Shown: positions 35,944 through 44,765, numbered from the stretch's first letter. The stretch is 64,000 nucleotides of DNA from Anaerolineae bacterium (GCA_016926875.1 JAFGNU010000038.1:1-64000); one strand, 5' to 3'. Notes: a model not told the origin generated them from the sequence alone. Program-made: numbers and translations.

Positions 35944-37245
35944 ATGGCAAGTCAGGGTAGCCAGGTAACCAGGCACGTATTGGATAACGGTTTGACGGTA
36001 TTGCTGAAGGACGTCCATACTGCGCCTGTTATTAGCTGGTGGGTGCTGTACCGGGTTGGAAGCCGCAACGAGCAAACCGGTCAAACGGGCATCTCGCACT
36101 GGGTCGAGCACATGATGTTTAAAGGGACCGAGCAGTTTCCTGCTGGTGTGCTGGACAAGTTGATAGACCGCGAAGGTGGGGTGTGGAATGCGCAAACATC
36201 GTTTGACTACACGGCCTATTTTGAGACCATGCCCGCCAGCCGGATCGACCTCGCGCTGCAAGCCGAGGCAGACCGGATGCAGAACGCGTTGTTTGATCCC
36301 GCCGAAGTCGAATCTGAGCGCACGGTGATCATCTCCGAACGCCAGGGGTCGGAAAATTCGCCTACCTTCTGGCTGCACGAGGAAACACGCGCGGCGGCGT
36401 TCCGGGTGCACCCGTACCATCACCAGGTGATCGGGGACATGGTCGACCTGCATACCATGACGCGCGACGACCTGTACACCCACTACCGGACGTATTATGC
36501 GCCGAACAATGCGATTGCCGTAGCCGTCGGGGATTTTGACACGGCGGAGATGCTGGCGCGGATCGAGGAGCTGTACGGCAGTATCCCGCCCGGCCCGGAA
36601 GTGCCGCCGGTTTCCCGAACCGAACCACTCCAGCAGGGCGAGCGCACCGTGCGCGTCGAACGCGAGGGTAACGCCTCTTATATTTACGTGGCTTACCGCG
36701 CCCCGGAAGCCACACACCAGGATTGGTTCAAGCTGTCCCTGGTGGACAGTGTCCTGGCAGGCGCGAGTGCGCCGGGCGGTAATGCGATTGGCAATAAAAC
36801 GTCTCGGCTGTACAAGGCGCTGGTAGAAACTGAACTGGCGACCTCGGTCGGGGCGGGGATGTACCCGTCGATTGACCCGTATTTGTTCAGCATTATGATC
36901 ACTCTGCGTGATGGCCGCGCGCCGGAAGACGTCCAGGCGGCGCTGGATGCTGAAATCGCGCGGTTGGTCGAAGGTAGCATCACCGAGGCTGAACTGGACA
37001 AAGCCAAGAAACAGGCGCGGGCGCTGTTTGCGTATGGGACCGAAAGCGTGACCGGGCAGGCGTTCTGGCTGGCATTTAGCGAGAACTTTACCAGCTATAC
37101 GTGGTATGAAGACTACCTGGAGCACCTGGAAGCCGTCACGCTTGACGATGTGCGCGAGGCGGCATCCCGCTACTTCCGCCGCTCGCAGCGCACGGTTGGC
37201 TGGTTTATCCCGGTGGCGGCACATGAACAGGGGGGCGAAGGCTGA
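35944..37245 (+). CDS. M16 family zinc metallopeptidase, catalytic subunit
   Basis: A 433-residue peptidase of the insulinase/processing-peptidase family. The inverted zinc motif HxxEH is intact (H52, E55, H56 in HWVEHMMFKG), and E132 lies exactly 76 residues after H56, as expected for the third ligand. The second M16 domain (about 190-400) follows. No signal peptide, so it is presumably cytoplasmic. It is coupled to a second M16 gene that lacks the zinc site (TGATG overlap at 37243-37247), which fits the catalytic/regulatory heterodimer arrangement. AGAGGA precedes ATG 35944. Confidence 0.92.
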   Translation: MASQGSQVTRHVLDNGLTVLLKDVHTAPVISWWVLYRVGSRNEQTGQTGISHWVEHMMFKGTEQFPAGVLDKLIDREGGVWNAQTSFDYTAYFETMPASRIDLALQAEADRMQNALFDPAEVESERTVIISERQGSENSPTFWLHEETRAAAFRVHPYHHQVIGDMVDLHTMTRDDLYTHYRTYYAPNNAIAVAVGDFDTAEMLARIEELYGSIPPGPEVPPVSRTEPLQQGERTVRVEREGNASYIYVAYRAPEATHQDWFKLSLVDSVLAGASAPGGNAIGNKTSRLYKALVETELATSVGAGMYPSIDPYLFSIMITLRDGRAPEDVQAALDAEIARLVEGSITEAELDKAKKQARALFAYGTESVTGQAFWLAFSENFTSYTWYEDYLEHLEAVTLDDVREAASRYFRRSQRTVGWFIPVAAHEQGGEG

Positions 37246-38537
37246 TGAACAAGCATCTAAACGCGCTGCCGGGACCGGATGACATCACCCGGCGCGAGCT
37301 GTCGAACGGGATCGTGGTGCTGGTACGCGAGAATCACAACGCGCAATCGGTGGTAATCACCGGGGCGCTAAACGCAGGCAGCCTGTTTGATCCGCCTGAT
37401 TCGGTTGGACTGGCGTCGTTTGTGGCATCGGCGCTGATGCGCGGCACCAAAAACCGCGATTTTGCTACGATCCACGAACTGCTAGAGGGCAACGGGGCGA
37501 GTCTGGTTACCAGCGGCGGGATGCATACGATCGGTTTCAGCGGTAAAAGCCTGGGTGAAGACCTGCCGCTGCTGATCGACTTGCTGGCCGACGTCCTGCG
37601 CCAACCGGCGTTTCCTGACGCCCAGGTAGAACGGCTGCGCGGGGAAATTATCACCAGCCTGAAGATTCGGGAGCAAGACACCCGGTACATGGCCGCCCGT
37701 ACTTTCCGGGCACTGGCCTACCCGCCCGACCATCCCTACAGCCGCCAGATCAGCGGGACGGTGGATACTGTCGCACGCATTACTCGCGATCAACTGGTGG
37801 ACTTCCACCGGGAGCATGTCGGTCCCAGGGGGATGCTGGTCATCATCGTAGGCGCGGTTGATACGGACGAGGCAATCGCGCTGGTCGAGGATAAACTGGG
37901 CGGCTGGCAGAACCCGGCGCAGCCCGATCCTCCGGCACTGCCCGAACTGGCTCCTACAGACGATGTGCGCAGGCAGACGGTGATCATGCCCGGCAAGAGC
38001 CAGTCGGATATTGTGTTGGGCGTGCCGGGACCGTCGCGTTTTGCCGAGGACTGGCAGGCGGCCAGCCTGGCCAATAACATCCTGGGCCTGTTTGGTATGT
38101 TTGGGCGGATCGGAACTGAAGTGCGCGAAAAGCGCGGTCTGGCGTATTACAGCTACAGCCGCCTGAACGGGGGATTAGGTCCCAGCCCCTGGCAGGTGAT
38201 CGCGGGCGTCGATCCGGCCAGTATCGAACAGGCTGTCAGCACGATCCTGGACGAAATCCGGCGCATAACTACCGAACTGGTCGGTGAGCAAGAACTGGCC
38301 GATAACAAAGCCAACATCACGGGGCGCGTGCCGCTCCAGCTTGAAACCAATGAGGGGGTAGCCGGGACTATCCTGGCGATGGAGCGCTACCAGCTTGGCC
38401 TGGACTACCTGCACCGGTATGCGGGACTTGTCAACGCAGTGACGGCGGAAGACATTCTGGCAGCCGCACAGCGCTACCTGAGCGCAGATGCCTATACGCT
38501 GGCCGTTGCCGGGCCAGACCTGTCCGCTGCGACCTAG
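37245..38537 (+). CDS. M16 family peptidase-like protein, non-catalytic subunit
   Basis: A 430-residue M16 homologue in which the HxxEH site is replaced: the corresponding stretch reads ASFVASALMRGTKN instead of HxxEH-MMFKGT. It should therefore be inactive by itself and act as the partner of the preceding catalytic subunit. The rest of the family sequence is kept, for example EVREKRGLAYYSYSRLN, which resembles the substrate-binding loop, and GGLGPSPWQVIAGVDP. Its start codon shares one base with the upstream stop. Paired active/inactive M16 proteins are a known arrangement in bacteria. Confidence 0.9.
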   Translation: MNKHLNALPGPDDITRRELSNGIVVLVRENHNAQSVVITGALNAGSLFDPPDSVGLASFVASALMRGTKNRDFATIHELLEGNGASLVTSGGMHTIGFSGKSLGEDLPLLIDLLADVLRQPAFPDAQVERLRGEIITSLKIREQDTRYMAARTFRALAYPPDHPYSRQISGTVDTVARITRDQLVDFHREHVGPRGMLVIIVGAVDTDEAIALVEDKLGGWQNPAQPDPPALPELAPTDDVRRQTVIMPGKSQSDIVLGVPGPSRFAEDWQAASLANNILGLFGMFGRIGTEVREKRGLAYYSYSRLNGGLGPSPWQVIAGVDPASIEQAVSTILDEIRRITTELVGEQELADNKANITGRVPLQLETNEGVAGTILAMERYQLGLDYLHRYAGLVNAVTAEDILAAAQRYLSADAYTLAVAGPDLSAAT

Positions 38538-38575
38538 CCGAGTGCTGTGTGCTTGGCAGCAAGGGATTTATCCTG

Positions 38576-38950
38576 ATGCTTAGGATCGGTGTGGATATGA
38601 TCGAGATCGAACGCGTCCGGCGGGCGATGGAGCGGTACGGCGAGCGGTTTTTTGCCCGGTTTTTCACGGCTGTAGAACGCGAACAGTGCCGGGATATTCC
38701 GGCGCGGCTGGCGGCGCGGGTCGCAGCCAAGGAAGCTGCTTCTAAAGCGCTGGGGACCGGGATCGGGGTGGTGCGCTGGCTGGATATTGAGGTCTGTTCG
38801 GGCGAGGGCGGCCAACCACGCCTGGTTTTGCACGGCGCGGCGGCGCAAACGGCGGCTGAGCTTGGCTTAAATAACTGGCAGGTGAGCCTCAGCCACACTC
38901 ACGAGCACGCGATTGCGTTTGTTGTTGCCATGAACGCGCCCGGCGAATAG
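38576..38950 (+). CDS. acpS: Holo-[acyl-carrier-protein] synthase
   Basis: The 124-residue product transfers 4'-phosphopantetheine from CoA to acyl carrier protein, which fatty acid synthesis requires. The family signatures are both there: IGVDMIEIERVRRAM at the N-terminus (Asp binds Mg) and AARVAAKEAASKALGTGIG at about 45-64 (the glutamate also binds Mg and the lysine acts in catalysis). The C-terminal SLSHTHEHAIAFVVA is typical. ATG 38576 has AAGGGA 9 bases upstream. It lies 38 bases after the M16 pair and may be part of that transcript. Confidence 0.93.
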   Translation: MLRIGVDMIEIERVRRAMERYGERFFARFFTAVEREQCRDIPARLAARVAAKEAASKALGTGIGVVRWLDIEVCSGEGGQPRLVLHGAAAQTAAELGLNNWQVSLSHTHEHAIAFVVAMNAPGE

Positions 38951-38951
38951 A

Positions 38952-38980
38952 TTGGCGACCCCGCCCGCCTGCGTTATACT
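38952..38980 (+). promoter_or_regulatory. Promoter of the cobalamin riboswitch transcript
   Basis: TTGGCG (38952-38957), 17 bases, TATACT (38975-38980). Transcription would start near 38987, 15 bases before the first riboswitch pairing. Confidence 0.65.
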
Positions 38981-39001
38981 CCCACCACAACTGAATAAAC
39001 A

Positions 39002-39135
39002 AAGTTCCAGGTGACCATAAGCCCGGATGCTGTGGTCACAATGGGGGAAGCCGGTCCAAGTCCGGCGCTGTCCCGCAACTGTCGTGTCAGGCGGTCTATG
39101 CCACCTGGCAAAGCCAGATTACCCACCTGGACCTT
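39002..39135 (+). promoter_or_regulatory. Cobalamin (adenosylcobalamin-type) riboswitch
   Basis: The aptamer core is recognisable: GGGGGAAGCCGGT, AAGTCCGGCGCTG, TCCCGCAACTGT and the B12-box-like AAAGCCAGATTACC. CCAGGTG at 39007-39013 pairs with CACCTGG at 39124-39130 to close P1. A terminator hairpin follows at 39195, so binding of cobalamin probably ends transcription before the gene at 39272. The intervening 60 bases should hold an antiterminator, but I did not find a clear pairing by eye. Confidence 0.92.
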
Positions 39136-39194
39136 GTGCGTGAAACATCTCTCGCGGATCGGAGGTGGCATATTGAAGTCTATTGACTAGGCGT

Positions 39195-39232
39195 GCGTCT
39201 TTTCCGGTTTGGGGAAAGACGCTTTTTGTTTT
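39195..39232 (+). terminator. Intrinsic terminator of the cobalamin riboswitch
   Basis: GCGTCTTTTCC (39195-39205) pairs with GGGAAAGACGC (39212-39222) through 11 pairs (one T-G), with a 6-base loop and a T5-G-T4 tail. It lies between the aptamer and the gene, as expected for a transcriptional off-switch. Confidence 0.88.
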
Positions 39233-39271
39233 GGCTTGATGCATATACCCAAACCCAAAGAGGAGAAAAAC

Positions 39272-40204
39272 ATGTTCAAACGACTATCTGTTTTGATGCT
39301 CACCTTGTGTATTGTGCTGGCACTGCCCGTCCTGGCACAAGATGATGATCCCGCCGCCGCTGCGCTGGCGTTTTTGAAGACGGTGCAAAACGCGGACGGC
39401 GGCATTTCCAACGGCTTTGACCCGACCAGCGACACCAGCACCACGGCGGACGCTGTGGTAGCGATTGCAGTGGCGGGCTTGGACCCGAACGCTTTTCTGA
39501 CCGGCGACCTGGTCAATCCCCTGCTGTTCCTGGCAGCGCAGGTGAACGCGGGCAATGTAACCGATGCCGGGACGACAGCAAAGGTACTGACGGCGGCTAT
39601 CGCGGCAGGCAAAGACCCGGCTGGGTTTTCCGATCACGATCTGGTCGGTGATCTGCTGGCGCTGCAAGCTGACGATGGCCTGTTTGGCTTTGGCGCATAC
39701 GATCACTGCCTGTCGATGATCGCGCTGCAAAACGCGGGCGCCGAACTGCCGGACGGCGCCGTCGACGCGCTGCTCGGCGTGCAGGGTGAAGATGGCGGTT
39801 GGGGCTTCATGGCCGGTGAGGCGTCCGACACCAACACAACCGGGCTGTGTTTGCAAGCGCTGGCGCTGACCGGCGAAGTGGGTGCAGTTGAGGCCGGGCT
39901 GGCATACCTGGCAGCGATCCAGAACGAGGACGGCGGCTGGCCCTACCAGAACCCCAGCGATTATGGCACGGACAGCGATACCAACTCGACAGCCCTGGTT
40001 GTGCAGGCGTTAGTAGCCAATGGCGAAGAACTGGCCGACTGGAACAGTCCGCAGGAATGGCTGCTCTCGATGCAAAATGACAGCGGTTCGTTCAGCTTCC
40101 AGGCCGCTATGCCGGGTGACAACGTGCTGGCAACGGTCGCCGTGATCCCGGCGATTGAGGGCGTGCCGCTGAATGCCTGGGCGCCGGTGCCTGAAGCCGA
40201 ATAA
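39272..40204 (+). CDS. Secreted prenyltransferase/terpene-cyclase-type toroid protein, riboswitch controlled
   Basis: The 310-residue product has a signal peptide (KRLSVLMLTLCIVLALPVLA, cleavage likely before QDD). The mature part has five repeats of about 45-50 residues of the alpha/alpha-toroid type, each with a Q-x3-D-G-G-W/F motif: VQNADGGISNGF, LQADDGLFGFG, VQGEDGGWGF, IQNEDGGWPYQ and MQNDSGSFSF. This fold occurs in terpene cyclases, protein prenyltransferases, complement thioester domains and the N-terminal domain of intrinsic factor/transcobalamin. No catalytic terpene-cyclase motif (DxDD) is visible. Control by a cobalamin riboswitch points to a B12-related role, such as binding. AAAGAGGAG lies 6 bases before the ATG. 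Confidence 0.8.
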   Translation: MFKRLSVLMLTLCIVLALPVLAQDDDPAAAALAFLKTVQNADGGISNGFDPTSDTSTTADAVVAIAVAGLDPNAFLTGDLVNPLLFLAAQVNAGNVTDAGTTAKVLTAAIAAGKDPAGFSDHDLVGDLLALQADDGLFGFGAYDHCLSMIALQNAGAELPDGAVDALLGVQGEDGGWGFMAGEASDTNTTGLCLQALALTGEVGAVEAGLAYLAAIQNEDGGWPYQNPSDYGTDSDTNSTALVVQALVANGEELADWNSPQEWLLSMQNDSGSFSFQAAMPGDNVLATVAVIPAIEGVPLNAWAPVPEAE

Positions 40205-40231
40205 GCGCACCGATCAACAGATATTGACACC

Positions 40232-40262
40232 GGGGGTGGGCATACGCTCACCCTCGCGTTGT
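40232..40262 (+). terminator. Possible terminator after the toroid gene
   Basis: GGGTGGGC (40235-40242) and GCTCACCC (40246-40253), with a G-T pair and a short loop, are followed by a T-rich but interrupted tail (GTTGTTTGT). It lies about 30 bases after the stop. The 200 bases up to the sulfatase otherwise contain nothing clear. Confidence 0.4.
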
Positions 40263-40404
40263 TTGTGGCGGATGCGGTTTTTAAATCTGCTTATCGACAC
40301 TTGCAGGCCATCGTGGCCGCCCGCTAAAGTAAGGTACCGGAAAAATGAAAAATAGCCGTGCGCACCCTGATCTGGTTTGTGGCGCGCATTGAAAGGACGA
40401 TTTG

Positions 40405-41886
40405 ATGAAAGCGATTATGGTCATGTTTGACTCGCTGAACCGGCATTTTCTGCCGCCGTATGGCGCAGATGGCATCCATGCACCAAATTTCGCGCGGCTG
40501 GCGGCGCGGTCGGTGACGTTCGATAACTGCTACGTGGGTAGTATGCCGTGTATGCCTGCTCGTCGCGATCTGCACACCGGGCGCTATAATTTCCTGCACC
40601 GGAGTTGGGGACCGCTCGAACCATTTGACGACTCAATGCCCGCTATCCTGAACGACAACGGCATATACACGCATCTCGTCAGCGATCATTACCACTACTG
40701 GGAGGACGGCGGCGCCACTTACCACACTCGCTATACGTCGTGGGAGATTTCGCGCGGGCAGGAGGGTGATCCCTGGAAGGGACAGGTCAAAGACCCCGAC
40801 ATCCCCCCCTCACTGACGCAGAGCCGAGTGGGGCATCCGCAATGGCGGCAGGACTGGGTGAATCGCGGTTATCTCGACGCTGAGGAAAAAATGCCCCAGC
40901 GCAAAACATTCGATCTTGGTATGGAATTCATCCGCACCAACCACGCCGAAGACAACTGGTTTTTGCAGATCGAAACCTTCGATCCGCACGAACCGTTTTT
41001 CACGCAGCAGCAGTACAAAGACCTCTACCCACATGAACATGACGGACCACACTTTGACTGGCCGGACTATGCTCCGGTGAAGGAAGACCCGCTCGAAGTG
41101 CAGCACATGCGCTTTGAGTACGCCGCGCTGGTCAGTATGTGTGACGCTTACCTGGGCAAAGTCCTCGATCTGATGGACGAGTATGACCTGTGGGATGATA
41201 CATTGTTGATCGTCAACACCGATCACGGCTTTTTGCTGGGTGAGCATGATTTCTGGGCCAAGAACGTGATGCCCTGGTACAACCAGTTAGCCAATATCCC
41301 GTTATTCATCTGGGACCCACGCAGTCAATGCCAGGGCGAACGCTGCGACAGCCTGGTCACTACCATCGATCTGCCTGCGACCCTGTTGGACTTTTTTGGC
41401 GTGGAGCGTCCGCCAGCCATGCGCGGCCTGCCGCTGCGGGATGCGGTCGCGCACAACGCACCGGTGCATGATGCGCTGCTGTTCGGGCATATGGGCGGGC
41501 ATGTCAACTGCACGGACGGGCGGTATGTCTATATGCGCGCGCCGGGTTCGCCCGATAACAGGCCGCTGTACAACTATACGCTGATGCCGACCCACATGAA
41601 CCGGCGTTTTGCCGTCGAAGAACTTCAGGATATCCGTCTGGCGGACCCGTTCAACTTTACGAAGGGCTGCCGCACGATGCAGATCGCAGCGCAGACGGGG
41701 CCGTTCCACCGCTTCGAGACGATGTTGTTCGACGTGGCGAGCGATCCGCAGCAGACCAGACCGCTGCATGATACTGCCGTCGAGAGGCGCATGATCGGAT
41801 TGATGGAGCGCCTCATGCGCGAGCACAGCGCGCCGCCGGAGCAGTGGACGCGCCTGGGGCTGCCCGAACCGGTTTTGGATGCGTAG
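40405..41886 (+). CDS. Sulfatase (alkaline phosphatase superfamily)
   Basis: A 493-residue hydrolase of sulfate esters or related phosph(on)ate esters. The activation motif CxPxR is C49-M-P-A-R53, in which the cysteine would be converted to formylglycine by a maturase. D9 in MVMFDSLNRHFLPP and the NTDHGFLLGEHDFWAKN block (about 270-286) supply metal ligands. No signal peptide is seen, so it is probably cytoplasmic, which is common for the phosphonate-monoester-hydrolase-like branch. ATG 40405 with AAGGA 7 bases upstream is chosen. No formylglycine-generating enzyme or anaerobic maturase is seen in this window. Confidence 0.88.
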   Translation: MKAIMVMFDSLNRHFLPPYGADGIHAPNFARLAARSVTFDNCYVGSMPCMPARRDLHTGRYNFLHRSWGPLEPFDDSMPAILNDNGIYTHLVSDHYHYWEDGGATYHTRYTSWEISRGQEGDPWKGQVKDPDIPPSLTQSRVGHPQWRQDWVNRGYLDAEEKMPQRKTFDLGMEFIRTNHAEDNWFLQIETFDPHEPFFTQQQYKDLYPHEHDGPHFDWPDYAPVKEDPLEVQHMRFEYAALVSMCDAYLGKVLDLMDEYDLWDDTLLIVNTDHGFLLGEHDFWAKNVMPWYNQLANIPLFIWDPRSQCQGERCDSLVTTIDLPATLLDFFGVERPPAMRGLPLRDAVAHNAPVHDALLFGHMGGHVNCTDGRYVYMRAPGSPDNRPLYNYTLMPTHMNRRFAVEELQDIRLADPFNFTKGCRTMQIAAQTGPFHRFETMLFDVASDPQQTRPLHDTAVERRMIGLMERLMREHSAPPEQWTRLGLPEPVLDA

Positions 41887-41977
41887 GCAGGGTTCAGGGG
41901 CTTGTAGAGGCCATTTGAATAGATTATGAGCGCTAAAAAATACCATGCCAAGATATAGTTAGACAGGACGTTATTTC

Positions 41978-43030
41978 ATGACCGGATCGATACCTGAAAC
42001 AATGCGAGCCGTGATCAAGGCAGAACGCGGCCCCGGTCTGCAACTGGTCGAGTGGCCCGTGCCGGAGATCGGGCCGGGTGAAGTGCTGGTCAAGGTGCGG
42101 GCAGCGTCCATTTGTGGCACAGACCTCCATATTTATAACTGGGACGAATGGGCGCAAAGCCGCTTAAAACCGCCGTTTGTAGTCGGGCACGAGATCACAG
42201 GCGTGATCGCCAGGATTGCCGACAACGTGACCAGCGTCAAGGTCGGTGATTTTGTTTCGTTAGAAAGCCATATTGTTTGCAACGAATGTTACTACTGCCG
42301 GACCGGACGCGAGTATATTTGCGAAAATACACAGATCATCGGCGTGGACCGTGACGGCGGGTTTGCCGACTATATCGCGGTCCCGGCGCAAAACGCCTGG
42401 CCCAATGACCCCCGTTTGCCGCTGCGCGTGGCTGTGCTGGAAGAAAATTTTGGCAACGCGGTGCATACCGCCATGGCGCAGGATGTATCGGCCAAGTATG
42501 TGCTCGTGACAGGCTGCGGGCCGGTGGGTATCATGGCAATTGCTGTCGCCAAAGCTGCCGGAGCGCGCCGGGTGTTTGCGACGGACATCAGCGACTACCG
42601 GCTGAAAATGGCCGCCGAAGCGGGCGCGGACCTGACGATCAACGTGATGAAAACGGACGTGATCAACGCCGTGCTTGACGCAACTTGCGGCGAAGGGGTG
42701 GATGTGGTGCTGGAAATGTCCGGTGCACCGAGCGCAATTAACCAGGGCTTCGCGCTGCTAAAATACGGCGGTGAGGTTGCTATGCTTGGTCTGACGCCCG
42801 GTCCGTTTACCTTTGACTTGAATACGCATATCGTGTTCAAAGGCGCGATTGTGCGCGGTATTGTCGGGCGGCGGCTGTGGGATACGTGGTACCAGATGCG
42901 CGGGCTGATCGAATCCGGCGCGGTTGACCTGACTCATCTTGTCACGCATGAGTTTGACCTGGAAGAGTTCGACGAGGCGTACAAGGTCTTTATGAGCGGC
43001 GAGAGTGGTAAGATCATGTTCCACTTCTAA
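41978..43030 (+). CDS. tdh: L-threonine 3-dehydrogenase (zinc, medium-chain)
   Basis: The 350-residue product oxidises L-threonine to 2-amino-3-ketobutyrate with NAD+. It closely follows the bacterial Tdh pattern: catalytic C46 in SICGTDLHIYNWDEW and H71-E72 in VVGHEITG, structural zinc C101, C104, C107 and C115, and the nucleotide-binding VTGCGPVGIMAIAVAKAAGA. The FGNAVHTA and LEMSGAPSAI segments are also shared with known Tdh. It could in principle act on other polyols, but the ICGTDLHIYNWDEW sequence makes Tdh likely. It stands alone with a terminator behind it. Confidence 0.88.
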   Translation: MTGSIPETMRAVIKAERGPGLQLVEWPVPEIGPGEVLVKVRAASICGTDLHIYNWDEWAQSRLKPPFVVGHEITGVIARIADNVTSVKVGDFVSLESHIVCNECYYCRTGREYICENTQIIGVDRDGGFADYIAVPAQNAWPNDPRLPLRVAVLEENFGNAVHTAMAQDVSAKYVLVTGCGPVGIMAIAVAKAAGARRVFATDISDYRLKMAAEAGADLTINVMKTDVINAVLDATCGEGVDVVLEMSGAPSAINQGFALLKYGGEVAMLGLTPGPFTFDLNTHIVFKGAIVRGIVGRRLWDTWYQMRGLIESGAVDLTHLVTHEFDLEEFDEAYKVFMSGESGKIMFHF

Positions 43031-43047
43031 CAGGCCGGGGATGCTCT

Positions 43048-43088
43048 CGGCAGGCAGTGGATCACACGAACCGCGGCCTGCCGTTTTT
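43048..43088 (+). terminator. Intrinsic terminator after tdh
   Basis: CGGCAGGC (43048-43055) pairs with GCCTGCCG (43076-43083) over a 20-base loop and is followed by TTTTT. It also lies at the 3' end of the convergent MFS gene. Confidence 0.7.
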
Positions 43089-44548
43089 CAGGTTTCAGGA
43101 CCGGCTTCCTTGACCGGTTCCCTGGCGATGATGTTTGCAGCGGCCTGGTATTCCCCGGTTGCCGGTCGAGCCTCGTCCATTTCTTCTGGGGCGCTTTCGA
43201 CGTCGCGCAGCACCCACCACGAGACAAACCCGGCGCTGAAGATCAAGATACCGGCTCCCAAAAATACGTTGCGCGCCCCTATCTCGTCCATCAAAAACCC
43301 GGCGGCTCCCATCGAGGCGATATTGGCCACGTTGACAATTGTCCCTTGTGCGCCGCTGGCACGCCCCAGTTTTTCGCTGGGAACGTGCCGCTGCATCAAC
43401 GTAGAAGCCACGATCTGCGGCGGCGAAATAGCCAGCCCAACCAGGAATAACACGCCAACCATCAGCGCGTAGTTGGTAACGGCAGATACAATGATCGTCA
43501 TGACGCCAAAGGCTATCATGCTCAGGCCGATCAGGTCGCGCGCTTTGTAGCGAGCGGCGATAGAAGCTATCACCGCGCTGGACAGGATGATCCCCATTGT
43601 TTGCGAGAAGCGGATCAGCCCTAATCCCTCTTCGCGCATACCGAGTTCGTTGATCAGCAGCGGCACAAATGTCACGTTGGCCGCGCCCAGACCGAGCATC
43701 AGCGCCAGAAAGCTGATCAGCACGCCGCGCATTATCTGGTCGGTCAGCACGTAGCGCAGCCCAACAAGCAGTTCGTCCAACATGGCGCGCAGGGTGCGCA
43801 GCCTGCTGATGATCGGGCGCGTCACAGGCTGAATCGCTTCGCGGGCGGTTTGAGCGGTGGCTGCCGGTGCGTCACGCTCGATTTTGCCTGAGATGCTGAT
43901 ACGTGCGATGAAATAGGCCGAAACGAAAAACGAAATGCTGTCGGCCACAAACGCCGGGGCGGTAGTTTGCGTCAGCCCTACCATCACGCCCGCAATGGCG
44001 GCCCCAACCACAAACGACAGCGTGGAAGTAAGCTGGGCCATGGCATTCGCCGCCAGCAGTTGGTGTTTATCCAGTATTTGCGGCAGCATCGCCGTTCGCG
44101 CCGGGTAAAAGAACGTGCTGACCGCGCTCAGGCAGATGCTCACCACGACAAAAATCCAGACCTGGTCCAGGCTGCCGACCAGCAGAAATCCCAGCACCAG
44201 AAAACCGCGTATGATGTCCGCCGCGATCATTATGCGCTTGCGGTTGGCGCGGTCCACAATGGTCCCGGCGACCATGCCCAGGAACAGCGGCGGCAGGGCC
44301 GACAGCACAAACAGCAGGCTGAGCAACCTGCCTGCACTGACACCTTCGTCATTTGCCATGCGGATGATCGCCAGTGTCAGGGTGTTGTAGGCCAGCGCAT
44401 CCCCGACAAACGAGATCATCTGCCCGGTCCACAGGTGGCGGAAATCTTCGACACGTAGAACGGTAAAGATGTTGGTGCCTTCTCGATAAAACAGCGCGCT
44501 GCTGATGCGATGCACGTTGGCCTGTCCGGCTACTAATACGTTGCGCAT
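43088..44548 (-). CDS. MFS transporter (DHA3/EntS-like)
   Basis: A 486-residue major-facilitator protein with about twelve helices. The first cytoplasmic stretch VLRVEDFRHLWTGQMISFVG (about 32-51) and the loop GTIVDRANRKRIMIAADIIR (about 95-114) carry the MFS signature of the DHA3 and enterobactin-exporter branch. The C-terminal half has LMQRHVPSEKLGRASGAQGT, a repeat of the loop motif. These are drug or metabolite exporters driven by proton antiport. A long central cytoplasmic loop and a polar C-terminal tail (PEEMDEARPATGEYQ) are unremarkable. It is a single-gene unit with about 270 bases upstream. Confidence 0.87.
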   Translation of the reverse strand: MRNVLVAGQANVHRISSALFYREGTNIFTVLRVEDFRHLWTGQMISFVGDALAYNTLTLAIIRMANDEGVSAGRLLSLLFVLSALPPLFLGMVAGTIVDRANRKRIMIAADIIRGFLVLGFLLVGSLDQVWIFVVVSICLSAVSTFFYPARTAMLPQILDKHQLLAANAMAQLTSTLSFVVGAAIAGVMVGLTQTTAPAFVADSISFFVSAYFIARISISGKIERDAPAATAQTAREAIQPVTRPIISRLRTLRAMLDELLVGLRYVLTDQIMRGVLISFLALMLGLGAANVTFVPLLINELGMREEGLGLIRFSQTMGIILSSAVIASIAARYKARDLIGLSMIAFGVMTIIVSAVTNYALMVGVLFLVGLAISPPQIVASTLMQRHVPSEKLGRASGAQGTIVNVANIASMGAAGFLMDEIGARNVFLGAGILIFSAGFVSWWVLRDVESAPEEMDEARPATGEYQAAANIIAREPVKEAGPET

Positions 44549-44736
44549 GGTAAGTTCCTATGGTTTATGGTGTATTACAGGACCGGTGAGGGCGTAACGC
44601 TGCTTGGGATTTATAAATCACCGGAACAAAAGTTCTGCGCTTACCATTGTACGAGATAATCGAGCAAAGTGGTATTGAGAAGTGTTGTGCTATCGGGTAG
44701 GAACACATGAAACAGGCAAAAGATCGGCGCGCGCGC

Positions 44737-44765
44737 TTGATTTGTTAGCGGTAAAAATGTACGAT
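44737..44765 (+). promoter_or_regulatory. Possible promoter of the Flp pilin gene
   Basis: TTGATT (44737-44742), 17 bases, TACGAT (44760-44765). Start near 44772 would give a leader of about 48 bases. The 44549-44736 stretch holds the MFS leader and an imperfect CCGGTGA/TCACCGG inverted repeat, and otherwise nothing I can support. Confidence 0.4.

Noticed and set aside
35806-37224. Long open frame (472 codons) on the minus strand opposite the M16 peptidase
   Set aside because: The plus-strand frame has an exact HxxEH-X76-E peptidase pattern and a proper ribosome binding site. The minus frame shows no domain.
44583-44624. Inverted repeat CCGGTGA/TCACCGG upstream of the MFS gene
   Set aside because: Only 7 bases with a 28-base spacer, and no adjacent promoter element. 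Could be chance in GC-rich sequence.
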